A DNA stretch of 9,755 nt. It comes from an uncultured Odoribacter sp. (GTDB lineage Bacteria; Bacteroidota; Bacteroidia; Bacteroidales; Marinifilaceae). The stretch lies in contig CAJJNP010000130.1 in assembly GCA_905193145.1 (NCBI GenBank), positions 1-9,755 on the forward strand, written 5' to 3'. A program made the translations under genes and the position numbers. Shown here one piece after another: positions 1 to 6,471 of this stretch (its first letter is position 1; every line of letters begins with the position of its first letter). The notes under the pieces are model-generated. The model was not told where the DNA came from, searched no databases, and was given only the letters and a program-made list of their open reading frames with translations.

Positions 1-1
1 T

Positions 2-496
2 GAAGGAACTGTTGATGGACGCATTCGCTTTTTACGTAATATTACTGGTTTGTGGTTGTTGCAGAATCTAATGAAAGAATGGGAAGAGTCTGGAGTTAAA
101 CGGACTTATGCTGAATTGATTGATGAAGCTGAACAATGTGATTTTGCTTCAGTGGTGAATGTGGATGATGCTTGTTTTAACAATCCGGATAATATGGGGG
201 AGGCTATCCGTGTTTATTGTATGGAACATGGTTTGCAGGTGCCTGAAACACAGGGTGAATTTGTACGATGTGTCGTGCTTTCTTTGGCACACAAATATGC
301 AGAAGTAAAACGACTGTTGGAAAAATGTGCAGGTCGCAAGATTGATACAATTTATATTGTTGGTGGTGGTTCAAGAAATCGTTTGTTGAATCATCTTACA
401 GAGCAGTTGACTGGAGCTAAAGTGGTGTGTGGAGATGCAGAGGCTACTGCTGTGGGAAATATAAAAGTACAGGCAGCTTGTATGAATAAATTTTAG
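2..496 (+). CDS. fucK: FGGY-family sugar kinase, C-terminal part (probably L-fuculokinase; rhamnulokinase-like)
   Basis: This is the 3' end of a kinase gene that is open at the left window edge; 164 codons are present and the stop is TAG at 494-496. Reading in frame from base 2 gives EGTVDGRIRFLRNITGLWLLQ, where the RFL-NITGLWLLQ stretch is typical of rhamnulokinase-type FGGY kinases. GGGSRN and GDAEATAVGN further on belong to the ATP-binding C-terminal FGGY domain. These enzymes phosphorylate a ketose (L-fuculose or L-rhamnulose) at C1 in the cytoplasm. The next gene, 25 bp downstream, is a fucose permease, so L-fuculokinase is the better guess; from memory, Bacteroides fucose operons carry a kinase next to fucP. 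The protein stops about 13 residues after the conserved EATAVGN motif, roughly 40 residues earlier than E. coli RhaB. Family membership is firm; substrate is inferred from context. Confidence 0.75.
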   Translation, partial: EGTVDGRIRFLRNITGLWLLQNLMKEWEESGVKRTYAELIDEAEQCDFASVVNVDDACFNNPDNMGEAIRVYCMEHGLQVPETQGEFVRCVVLSLAHKYAEVKRLLEKCAGRKIDTIYIVGGGSRNRLLNHLTEQLTGAKVVCGDAEATAVGNIKVQAACMNKF

Positions 497-521
497 TAAC
501 GAACTTTAAATGTAAATAGAT

Positions 522-1823
522 ATGTCTTCAAAAGCATCTTTGGTACCAAAGAATCTGATTCTTCCCTTTATTTTAGTTACGACGTTGTTTTTTGCTTGGG
601 GATTTGCAAATGATATTACGAATCCGATGGTTAAAGCTTTTTCTAAAATATTTAGAATGAGTGTGACTGATGGGGCTTTAGTGCAGTTGGCTTTTTATGG
701 TGGGTATTTTGTTATGGCTTTCCCTGCAGCTCTTTTTATAAGAAAATATTCGTATAAAACCGGTATTCTTTTGGGGCTGGGACTCTATGCCTTGGGCGCA
801 TTGCTTTTTATTCCAGCCAGTATGTTAGGATATTATTATCCTTTTTTGATAGCTTATTTTATATTGACTTGTGGTTTATCTTTTTTGGAAACAAGTTCTA
901 ATCCTTATATCTTGAGTATGGGTGATGAACGGACAGCTACTCGTCGTTTAAATTTGGCACAGGCATTTAATCCGATTGGCTCATTATTGGGTATGTTTGC
1001 AGCAATGTTTTTTATTCAGTCTCGATTGAATCCGATGAGTACCGCTGAACGAGCTCAATTGTCGATTGAGGAGTTCGAGGCTGTTAAACAAGCGGATTTG
1101 CAGATATTGATTATGCCGTATGTTGTTGTCGGTTTAGCTGTATTGTTGCTTTTCTTTGTTATACGTTTTACAAAAATGCCTAAGAATGCTGATGCGGATC
1201 ATTCCTTACATTTAGGACATGCATTGAAACGAATTTTCTCTATCCCTCGTTACCGGGAAGGTGTGATTGCACAGTTTTTTTATGTGGGAGTACAGATTAT
1301 GGCATGGACGTTTATCATTCAATATGGTACTCGCATTTTTGTGAATCAGGGGATGACAGAGCAGGAAGGAGAAATTCTTTCGCAGCAATATAATATTGTT
1401 GCAATGGCAATATTCTGTGTTAGTCGTTTTATTTGTACGTTCTTGCTGAAATACGTTTCTCCTGGTAAATTGTTAATGGTGCTAGCGGTTGGGGGAGCTG
1501 TTTTGACTGCAGGGGTGATAGGATTCCAGGATGTTTATGGGTTATATTGTCTTGTGGGAGTTTCTGCTTGTATGTCGCTTATGTTCCCGACTATATATGG
1601 CATTGCCTTGCAAGGTTTGGGTGAGGATGCAAAATTTGGGGCAGCAGGACTTATTATGGCAATTTTAGGTGGTTCTATCATGCCTCCATTACAAGCTGCT
1701 ATTATTGATTGTCATACAATCATGGGATTGCCTGCAGTGAATGTTTCTTTTATTTTGCCGTTTGTCTGTTTTATTGTTGTGATGATATATGGCTATAGAA
1801 GTTATACCATTCATATGAAATAG
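522..1823 (+). CDS. fucP: L-fucose:H+ symporter (FucP-type major facilitator)
   Basis: This is a complete 433-residue inner-membrane protein, close to the 438 residues of E. coli FucP. It has hydrophobic segments along its whole length, consistent with the 12 helices of a major facilitator. It should import L-fucose together with a proton. The N-terminal FFAWGFANDITNP segment (residues 23-34) and GLSFLETSSNPYI (118-130) match FucP-family signatures; Asp31 and Glu123 lie where the acidic residues needed for proton coupling and sugar binding (Asp46 and Glu135 in E. coli FucP) are expected. ATG at 522 follows the kinase stop by 25 bp with no promoter between, so the two genes are probably co-transcribed. 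The start has no Shine-Dalgarno sequence, only an A/T-rich leader, as usual in Bacteroidetes. A shared terminator follows 5 bp after the stop. Related FGHS-family permeases for other hexoses are the main alternative. Confidence 0.88.
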   Translation: MSSKASLVPKNLILPFILVTTLFFAWGFANDITNPMVKAFSKIFRMSVTDGALVQLAFYGGYFVMAFPAALFIRKYSYKTGILLGLGLYALGALLFIPASMLGYYYPFLIAYFILTCGLSFLETSSNPYILSMGDERTATRRLNLAQAFNPIGSLLGMFAAMFFIQSRLNPMSTAERAQLSIEEFEAVKQADLQILIMPYVVVGLAVLLLFFVIRFTKMPKNADADHSLHLGHALKRIFSIPRYREGVIAQFFYVGVQIMAWTFIIQYGTRIFVNQGMTEQEGEILSQQYNIVAMAIFCVSRFICTFLLKYVSPGKLLMVLAVGGAVLTAGVIGFQDVYGLYCLVGVSACMSLMFPTIYGIALQGLGEDAKFGAAGLIMAILGGSIMPPLQAAIIDCHTIMGLPAVNVSFILPFVCFIVVMIYGYRSYTIHMK

Positions 1824-1827
1824 AGTG

Positions 1828-1866
1828 AAAAAATAAAACCGACTTTTTCAGTCGGTTTTATTTTTT
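1828..1866. terminator. Bidirectional intrinsic terminator between fucP and lepA
   Basis: A perfect 16-bp inverted repeat pairs bases 1828-1843 with 1851-1866 around a 7-base loop (TTTTTCA). Its GC-richest part, ACCGAC/GTCGGT, sits next to the loop, and the outer part is A on the left and T on the right. Read on + it ends in a T-run after fucP; read on - it also ends in a T-run after lepA. The lepA stop codon (1868-1866) overlaps the outer edge of the stem. Confidence 0.9.
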
Positions 1867-3653
1867 TAGTCTAATTTCAAAACTGCTAAAAAGGCTTTTT
1901 GTGGTACTTCAACATTTCCGATTTGTTTCATACGTTTCTTACCGGCTTTTTGTTTTTCCAGCAGTTTTCTTTTACGCGAGATATCACCTCCATAGCATTT
2001 GGCTGTTACATCCTTTCGGACTGCTTTGATTGTTTCTCGAGCAATAACTTTAGCTCCGATAGCAGCTTGTACTGCAATATCAAATTGCTGTCGTGGTATC
2101 AAATCTTTCAGTTTTTCGCAAATGCGACGTCCGAAAGCATAAGCATTATCGAAGTGAATCAATGCTGAGAGGGCGTCAACAGATTCTCCATTTAATAGAA
2201 TGTCCAATTTTACCAGATTGGCCTTGCGATAGCCGATTTGGTAATAATCGAAAGAGGCATATCCTTTGGTAATACTCTTCAATTTATCATAGAAATCAAA
2301 TACAATCTCTCCTAATGGCATCTCGTAGGTAATTTCTATACGGTTTCCTGTATGGTATTGTTGGTTCAATAGGATACCTCGTTTGCCCAAGCAGAGAGTC
2401 ATGATTGGACCGATATAATCGGCTGGGGTAATAATTTGTGCCCGGATAAATGGTTCTTCAATGTAATCAAGTGTGCTTGCAGATGGCATATCCGAAGGGT
2501 TGTGCATTTCATATACATCGCCTTTGGTTGTGTGTGCAATATACATTACGTTGGGTACAGTTGTAATCACGTTCATATTGAACTCTCTGTCCAAACGTTC
2601 TTGTACGATTTCCATGTGCAACATGCCTAAGAAGCCGCAACGGAATCCAAACCCCAAAGCTGCGGATGATTCCGGTTCAAAAGTGAGGGATGCATCATTG
2701 AGTTGCAACTTTTCTATAGAGGCTCGCAAATCTTCATAATCTTCAGATTCGATAGGATAAATACCTGCAAATACCATAGGTTTAACCTCTTCAAATCCGT
2801 CAATGGCTACATCACATGGTCTGTTTACATGAGTGATGGTATCTCCGACCTTTACTTCTGAAGAGGTTTTGATACCTGAGATGATATATCCGACATCTCC
2901 GGTCTTTAGTTCTGCTCGAGGTTCCGGTTTAAGACGGAGCACACCGATTTCGTCAGCTGTATATTCTTTACCGGTATTGACAAATTTTACTAAATCGCCT
3001 GTTTTCAGACTGCCATTGATAATACGGCAATAGGTGATGATTCCTCGAAATGAATTAAATTCCGAGTCGAAAATCAATGCTTGTAATGGTTGTGAAGGAG
3101 AACCTACTGGGTGGGGTACACGTTCTACAATGGCGTGGAGAATCTCTTCTACTCCTAAACCGGTTTTGCCACTGGCTTCAATGATATCATCTCGCTTGCA
3201 ACCGATAAGTTCGATAACTTGGTCTTTCACCTCTTCCGGCATGGCATTCGGCATGTCCATTTTGTTTAATACAGGAATGATTTCCAAGTTGTTTTCTACT
3301 GCAAGATACAGATTAGATATGGTTTGAGCCTGTATTCCTTGCGTGGCATCGACAATTAATAAAGCGCCTTCGCAAGCTGCAATGGAGCGGGATACTTCAT
3401 ACGAAAAGTCAACGTGTCCCGGGGTATCTATCAGGTTGAGAATGTATTTTGTTCCCTTGTATATATAGTCCATTTGTATGGCGTGGCTTTTAATTGTGAT
3501 GCCGCGTTCGCGTTCCAAATCCATGTCGTCAAGCACCTGGGCTTGCAGGTCTTTGCCGGTAACAGTGCCGGTATATTCCAATAGACGGTCGGCCAGGGTG
3601 CTTTTACCATGGTCGATATGAGCTATAATACAGAAGTTACGGATATTTTCCAT
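1866..3653 (-). CDS. lepA: Elongation factor 4 (LepA), ribosome-associated GTPase
   Basis: This is a complete translational GTPase of 595 residues, the usual LepA length. It acts on the ribosome in the cytoplasm; LepA was described as promoting back-translocation and is also linked to 30S assembly and to growth under ionic stress. The G-domain motifs are intact: AHIDHGKST (residues 11-19), RERGIT (48-53), DTPGH (76-80) and NKMD (130-133). The LepA-specific C-terminal domain is present, with [29 protein letters not shown] and a terminal FLAVLKLD. I place the start at ATG 3653-3651, giving [19 protein letters not shown] as in other LepA proteins; the frame extends two codons upstream to a TTG, which is unlikely to be used. 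The gene is convergent with fucP and divergent from yicC. Nothing looks damaged. Confidence 0.97.
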   Translation of the reverse strand: MENIRNFCIIAHIDHGKSTLADRLLEYTGTVTGKDLQAQVLDDMDLERERGITIKSHAIQMDYIYKGTKYILNLIDTPGHVDFSYEVSRSIAACEGALLIVDATQGIQAQTISNLYLAVENNLEIIPVLNKMDMPNAMPEEVKDQVIELIGCKRDDIIEASGKTGLGVEEILHAIVERVPHPVGSPSQPLQALIFDSEFNSFRGIITYCRIINGSLKTGDLVKFVNTGKEYTADEIGVLRLKPEPRAELKTGDVGYIISGIKTSSEVKVGDTITHVNRPCDVAIDGFEEVKPMVFAGIYPIESEDYEDLRASIEKLQLNDASLTFEPESSAALGFGFRCGFLGMLHMEIVQERLDREFNMNVITTVPNVMYIAHTTKGDVYEMHNPSDMPSASTLDYIEEPFIRAQIITPADYIGPIMTLCLGKRGILLNQQYHTGNRIEITYEMPLGEIVFDFYDKLKSITKGYASFDYYQIGYRKANLVKLDILLNGESVDALSALIHFDNAYAFGRRICEKLKDLIPRQQFDIAVQAAIGAKVIARETIKAVRKDVTAKCYGGDISRKRKLLEKQKAGKKRMKQIGNVEVPQKAFLAVLKLD

Positions 3654-3682
3654 GTGCAATATAATAGGATTAAATCAGGCCG

Positions 3683-3690
3683 TAAAGATA
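3683..3690 (-). promoter_or_regulatory. Putative lepA promoter (-7 box)
   Basis: Read on the minus strand, 3690-3683 is TATCTTTA, one mismatch from the Bacteroidetes -7 consensus TAnnTTTG, about 30 bases upstream of the lepA ATG. No good TTTG -33 box is seen at the expected 19-21 bp; the closest, TTTA at 3709-3706, is only 15 bp away. The call rests on the -7 box and its position. Confidence 0.4.
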
Positions 3691-3701
3691 GTAAAATTTA
3701 G

Positions 3702-3734
3702 TTTGTAAAGTATTGTATGTTTTGAGTATCTTTA
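3702..3734 (+). promoter_or_regulatory. Putative promoter of the yicC-gmk-nadD operon
   Basis: A TTTG -33 box (3702-3705) and a TATCTTTA -7 box (3727-3734) are separated by 21 bp, matching the Bacteroidetes housekeeping pattern except for the last base. A transcript would start near 3741, leaving a leader of about 30 bases before the yicC ATG at 3772. The -7 box is the inverted copy of the lepA -7 box, so the two promoters fire outward from a shared 36-bp core. Confidence 0.6.
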
Positions 3735-3771
3735 CAGCGTTTTTAGACAAAGACTCTTTAAATCAAATGCT

Positions 3772-4650
3772 ATGGTAAAATCAATGACCGGATTCGGCAA
3801 GACTACTGTTGAATTCAGAAATAAGAAAATCATTATTGAGATTAAAAGTTTAAATTCCAAACAGTTGGATTTGAATTTGCGTATTCCAAATCTTTATAAG
3901 GAAAAAGAAATGGAAATCAGAGGGTTGGTAAAAGAACGTCTGGATAGAGGCAAAGTGGATATGGTGATTTACTTTGATAATGCCGAGTCTGAAAAAGATG
4001 TTGTAATCAATCGTTCGGTAGTGACTCAATATTTTAACCAGATGTTGGAAATATCAGAACAGTTGGGGGTGGATACAGATAAGAGTGCTTTGTTACAGAC
4101 TGTGATGCGTTTCCCTGATACGTTACAAGTGAAAGCAGAAGAATTAGATGAAGAAGAATGGACTGTTTTACATGTAGGTGTAGAGAATGCCTTGGAAGAG
4201 ATGAATCGTTTCCGTCTTCAAGAAGGGGCTGCATTGATAAAAGATATTACTCATCGCATCGCTTTGATTCAGGAGTTATCTGCTCAAGTACCTGCTTTTG
4301 AAAAACATCGAGTAGAGGTGATTCGTCAGAAATTGCAGGAAAAGATCAATGAGTGGACAGATGTAAAAAATATAGATCAAAACCGTTTGGAGCAGGAGAT
4401 AATATATTATTTAGAAAAACTGGATATCACAGAAGAAAAGGTACGATTGGCCAATCATTGCAAGTATTTTTTGGAAACTGTTGAGAAAGAAGAGGCACCA
4501 GGACGGAAAATCGGTTTTATTGCACAGGAAATAGGTCGTGAAATCAATACAATGGGGTCGAAAGCGAACGATCATGATATTCAGAAATTGGTGGTGAAGA
4601 TGAAGGATGAGTTGGAAAAAATCAAAGAGCAAAGTCTTAATGTATTGTAG
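3772..4650 (+). CDS. yicC: YicC/YloC-family endoribonuclease
   Basis: This is a complete 292-residue cytoplasmic protein of the normal family length. It opens with MVKSMTGFGK, the hallmark of the YicC N-terminal domain, and ends in the second conserved domain (residues about 241-292) with GRKIGFIAQEIGREINTMGS and KANDHDI followed by a charged helix. The middle (about 150-240) is rich in Glu, Lys and Gln and probably helical. B. subtilis YloC and E. coli YicC are reported endoribonucleases; that activity is carried over here by family only. It is the first gene of a tight operon with gmk, 4 bp downstream, a pairing that is conserved in many bacteria. A near-consensus promoter lies about 40 bp upstream. 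No truncation or frameshift is seen. Confidence 0.93.
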   Translation: MVKSMTGFGKTTVEFRNKKIIIEIKSLNSKQLDLNLRIPNLYKEKEMEIRGLVKERLDRGKVDMVIYFDNAESEKDVVINRSVVTQYFNQMLEISEQLGVDTDKSALLQTVMRFPDTLQVKAEELDEEEWTVLHVGVENALEEMNRFRLQEGAALIKDITHRIALIQELSAQVPAFEKHRVEVIRQKLQEKINEWTDVKNIDQNRLEQEIIYYLEKLDITEEKVRLANHCKYFLETVEKEEAPGRKIGFIAQEIGREINTMGSKANDHDIQKLVVKMKDELEKIKEQSLNVL

Positions 4651-4654
4651 TTTT

Positions 4655-5221
4655 ATGAAAGGAAAAGTGATTATATTTTCAGCGCCGAGTGGTTCTGGTA
4701 AAAGTACCATTATTAACCATCTTTTGAAAAAGAATTTGGGATTGGAATTTTCCATTTCAGCAACTTGTCGTTTACCTCGGGGTGAGGAACAACATGGACG
4801 CGAATATTATTTTTTTACACAGGAAGAGTTTAAGAAACATATTGATGCTGGTGATTTTTTAGAATATGAAGAGGTTTATCCAGGTTGTTTTTATGGAACT
4901 CTATTAAGTGAAGTTGAAAGAATATGGGCAAAAGGGAATGCTGTGCTTTTTGATGTAGACGTTGTTGGTGGTGTAAATATTAAAAGAAAATTCGGAGAAC
5001 AGGCATTGTCAGTTTTTGTGCAGCCGCCTTCTGTGGAGGAATTAGAAAAGCGTCTGATAGGACGTGGTACAGATGCTCCTGAGAAAATTCGTGAGCGGAT
5101 AGCAAAAGCTGAATATGAAATGGCATTTGCAGAAAAGTTTGATACAATTGTTGTAAATGACGATTTGAATCAGGCATTAGAAGAAGCTGAGCATAAAGTG
5201 AGGGCATTTTTGTCATTATAA
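4655..5221 (+). CDS. gmk: Guanylate kinase
   Basis: This is a complete enzyme of 188 residues that phosphorylates GMP to GDP with ATP in the cytoplasm, an essential step of purine nucleotide supply. The P-loop SAPSGSGKST is at residues 9-18. The GMP-binding stretch SISATCRLPRGEEQHGREYY (33-52) follows, then the EEVYPGCFYGT segment (72-82), the LFDVDVVGG strand (98-106) and the lid RLIGRGTDAPEKIRERI (133-149). The usual TTR of the GMP site reads TCR here, a mild substitution. I chose ATG 4655, which gives MKGKVIIFSAPSGSGKST and starts 4 bp after the yicC stop; the frame is open further upstream into yicC, but a start there would add residues the family lacks. It is translated as part of the yicC-gmk-nadD operon. 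Confidence 0.96.
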   Translation: MKGKVIIFSAPSGSGKSTIINHLLKKNLGLEFSISATCRLPRGEEQHGREYYFFTQEEFKKHIDAGDFLEYEEVYPGCFYGTLLSEVERIWAKGNAVLFDVDVVGGVNIKRKFGEQALSVFVQPPSVEELEKRLIGRGTDAPEKIRERIAKAEYEMAFAEKFDTIVVNDDLNQALEEAEHKVRAFLSL

Positions 5222-5235
5222 AAGCGATATATAGC

Positions 5236-5802
5236 ATGAATCCACTGGTCGGACTTTTTTTCGGTTCCTTTAATCCTTTGCACAACGGCCATTTTAAAAT
5301 AGCCGAATATTTGTTGGATGCCGGATATTGCACTGAGGTGTGGTTTGTGGTGTCTCCTCAAAATCCGTGGAAGGTTGATAGTTCGCTATTGGACGAAAAG
5401 AAGCGTCTGGAACTGGTGACCGCGGCTATTGGCAATGACATACGCATGAAAGCCGTGGATGTAGAATTTTCTATGCCGCGGCCTTCTTATACTTATCAGA
5501 CATTGAAAGTTTTGCAAGGGAATTTCCCGAATACGAGTTTTGCATTAATCATAGGTGGTGACAACTTGCTGCGTTTTCGAGAATGGCGTAATGCTGAAGA
5601 TATTTTATTGCAATTCCCTATTTTGGTTTATCCGCGTCCTGGAGTAATTTTATCAGAATGTCCGGTAGGCAATGTTACGTTGGTTGATGCTCCCTTGGCA
5701 GATATTTCATCCACAGAAATTCGCCGTAAAGTGAAGATGGGCGAAGATATATCAATGGATGTTCCGGCTAATATTGTTAGTTTGGTGAAACGTTACTACT
5801 GA
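5236..5802 (+). CDS. nadD: Nicotinate-nucleotide adenylyltransferase
   Basis: This complete 188-residue enzyme transfers AMP from ATP to nicotinate mononucleotide, making deamido-NAD in the cytoplasmic NAD pathway. The nucleotidyltransferase motif GSFNPLHNGH (residues 10-19) contains the catalytic HxGH, here HNGH. SPQNPWK (40-46), IIGGDNLLRFREW (105-117) and ISSTEIR (157-163) are further NadD signatures, the last contacting ATP. The length is normal for the family. ATG 5236 lies 14 bp after the gmk stop, and no promoter is evident between them, so it is the last gene of the yicC-gmk-nadD operon. No convincing T-tailed terminator follows immediately; the first strong one is at 5935-5967. Confidence 0.95.
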   Translation: MNPLVGLFFGSFNPLHNGHFKIAEYLLDAGYCTEVWFVVSPQNPWKVDSSLLDEKKRLELVTAAIGNDIRMKAVDVEFSMPRPSYTYQTLKVLQGNFPNTSFALIIGGDNLLRFREWRNAEDILLQFPILVYPRPGVILSECPVGNVTLVDAPLADISSTEIRRKVKMGEDISMDVPANIVSLVKRYY

Positions 5803-5834
5803 TTTCTCCCTATATGTGATGAGTATTTTGAGGG

Positions 5835-5857
5835 CAATTACCTAAAATAGGTGATTG
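5835..5857. repeat. Imperfect dyad overlapping a -33 promoter box
   Basis: CAATTACCT (5835-5843) and AGGTGATTG (5849-5857) form a 9-bp inverted repeat around a 5-base AAAAT spacer; all positions pair except one T-G wobble. It is not followed by a T-run, so it is a poor terminator. Its right arm contains the ATTG -33 box of the next promoter, so it could be an operator. As RNA it could also be a weak hairpin at the end of the nadD message. Confidence 0.45.
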
Positions 5858-5885
5858 TATAGGTTGTATTTAGCCCCTATCTTTG
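5854..5885 (+). promoter_or_regulatory. Putative promoter of a small RNA
   Basis: ATTG (5854-5857) and TATCTTTG (5878-5885), separated by exactly 20 bp, fit the Bacteroidetes promoter consensus with a perfect -7 box. The start of transcription would be near 5891. No protein gene follows; a strong terminator begins 44 bp later. Confidence 0.6.
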
Positions 5886-5890
5886 TAATG

Positions 5891-5967
5891 TCAGAAATGA
5901 GAACGTTTTATTGATTAATATTTATAGTTGCAATGTCACAGGTTTTAGCCGACCTGTGACTTTTTTT
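5891..5967 (+). ncRNA. Candidate small RNA of about 75 nt
   Basis: A near-consensus promoter and a strong intrinsic terminator enclose only about 75 bases with no plausible protein. The longest ATG frame here is 8 codons and begins at 5888, upstream of the likely start of transcription. The predicted RNA has an A/U-rich single-stranded 5' part of about 44 nt and a stable 3' terminator hairpin, the usual plan of a base-pairing regulatory RNA. It matches no RNA family I recognise. It could instead be only the 3' untranslated region of nadD, with the promoter-like match arising by chance. Confidence 0.45.
5935..5967 (+). terminator. Intrinsic terminator after nadD and the small-RNA candidate
   Basis: GTCACAGGT (5935-5943) pairs perfectly with ACCTGTGAC (5952-5960) around an 8-base loop, followed by seven T (5961-5967). 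This is a strong rho-independent terminator on the + strand and probably also stops read-through from nadD. Confidence 0.9.
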
Positions 5968-5987
5968 ATCTCTTCTTTAATAAGGAC

Positions 5988-6107
5988 AAAAAAAGAAAAC
6001 ACCGGCAGGATGCGACTTGCGGATCCTTCAAATGAAAGGAATGTATCATAGGAATCATGGCCACATAATTATGTCCTTGTATACATTAATTCCACCTCCG
6101 GTGTTTT
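5988..6107 (-). terminator. Nested inverted-repeat region ending in a U-tract
   Basis: On the - strand, AAAACACCGG (6107-6098) pairs perfectly with CCGGTGTTTT (6005-5996), closing a region of about 112 nt, and is followed by C and seven T (5994-5988). Inside are further pairings: ATACATT..TCC (6081-6093) with GGAATGTAT (6038-6046), the palindrome ACATAATTATGT (6063-6074) and a hairpin at 6007-6027 with AGGAT/ATCCT arms. A local CACC-GGA-GGTG hairpin uses one strand of the closing stem and could compete with it, as an antiterminator would. The layout suits a terminator with a branched loop. Confidence 0.55.
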
Positions 6108-6136
6108 TCACAGTACAGTAAACATATATGCGCAGT

Positions 6137-6166
6137 CGTCTCCCTCTAAATCCACGAGAGTGCAGA
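6137..6166 (-). other. Small hairpin between riboswitch and structured tail
   Basis: GTCT/AGAC outer arms and CTCT/AGAG inner arms form a two-part stem with a 9-base loop, 13 bases after the riboswitch aptamer. Its position would suit the loop that kisses L5 in cobalamin riboswitches, but I could not find clear complementarity to the likely L5 loop. Confidence 0.35.
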
Positions 6167-6178
6167 CATTTGCTTGTA

Positions 6179-6330
6179 CGGCAGGTCTTCTGACTTACTT
6201 CGTTTCGGGCGCCTTCCCGTCTTGTTAAATGAAGACAGTGGCAGGAGTATTGCCCTGAAACTCTATTGAAGTTCACAGCAGCGGGGTCTGTTCAGGATTT
6301 GCACCTGATTCCCTTTTATTTCCCTTGCCG
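6179..6330 (-). promoter_or_regulatory. Cobalamin (vitamin B12) riboswitch
   Basis: Read on the minus strand, the conserved blocks appear in the correct order. GGGAATCA is at 6313-6306, GGTGCAAATCC at 6305-6295, CCCGC at 6285-6281 and CTGTGA at 6278-6273. GCCACTG follows at 6242-6236, GGGAAGG at 6218-6212 and the B12 box AAGTCAGAAGACCTGCC at 6196-6180. Stem P1 closes with CGGCA (6330-6326) and TGCCG (6183-6179). These aptamers bind adenosyl- or methylcobalamin and usually repress downstream B12 uptake or synthesis genes. The orientation is unambiguous: it points toward nadD, away from the uptake operon that starts at 6539. No gene lies downstream on its own strand. Which cobalamin form it prefers cannot be judged. 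Confidence 0.93.
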
Positions 6331-6358
6331 AATGACAATAGGAAAACCAGTACATGGA

Positions 6359-6389
6359 CAAAAGTAATCAATTAATTGAAAATTGGAAA
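6359..6389 (-). promoter_or_regulatory. Putative promoter of the riboswitch RNA
   Basis: On the minus strand a perfect -7 box TACTTTTG (6366-6359) lies 19 bp from a TTTC -33 box (6389-6386). A transcript would begin near 6352, about 22 nt before the P1 stem of the riboswitch. The same -7 octamer is used by the divergent lipoprotein promoter. Confidence 0.6.
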
Positions 6390-6471
6390 TATCCAGAAGA
6401 AAATAAAATGCAATAAAAGTTCTGCTACCTATAAATGATTAAGGGGTATGTTTCTTTCATCATTATTGGGG

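Larger units (their letters stand above)
5988..6352 (-). ncRNA. Predicted B12-responsive non-coding RNA (promoter, riboswitch, structured tail, terminator)
   Basis: The - strand carries a self-contained transcription unit of about 365 nt: a promoter (6389-6359), a cobalamin riboswitch (6330-6179), a linker and a nested inverted-repeat region that ends in seven U (5994-5988). Beyond it the - strand has no gene; nadD lies on the opposite strand. Reading frames between the riboswitch and the U-tract are all short (7, 5, 5, 3 and 30 codons) and not convincing. Cobalamin riboswitches that control a non-coding or antisense RNA are known from Listeria and Enterococcus (Rli55, EutX, AspocR), so such a unit has precedent, though not to my knowledge at this locus. 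A decayed leader that lost its gene is the alternative. Confidence 0.55.

Noticed and set aside
1899..3327. Several + strand frames opposite lepA
   Set aside because: All are antisense to a fully conserved lepA gene and have no family resemblance or start signals.
3654..3659. A TTG start two codons upstream for lepA
   Set aside because: The ATG at 3653 gives the conserved MENIRNF start; TTG starts are rare and the added residues are not part of the family.
4607..4654. An upstream start for gmk inside yicC
   Set aside because: It would add 16 residues that guanylate kinases lack; ATG 4655 places the P-loop at the normal distance from the start.
5966..6058. A 30-codon minus-strand frame starting at ATG 6058 in the structured tail
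   Set aside because: It overlaps the terminator stem and U-tract and continues past the expected RNA end. It is kept in mind as the only possible peptide of the riboswitch transcript, but nothing supports translation.
5996..6107. A small transposon-like element with 10-bp terminal inverted repeats
   Set aside because: No target-site duplication is seen at its edges, and the nested pairings plus the U-tract are better explained as RNA structure with a terminator.
6055..6276. A 73-codon minus-strand frame across the riboswitch
   Set aside because: It runs through the conserved aptamer core, whose sequence is fixed by RNA structure, and its translation has no protein-like pattern.
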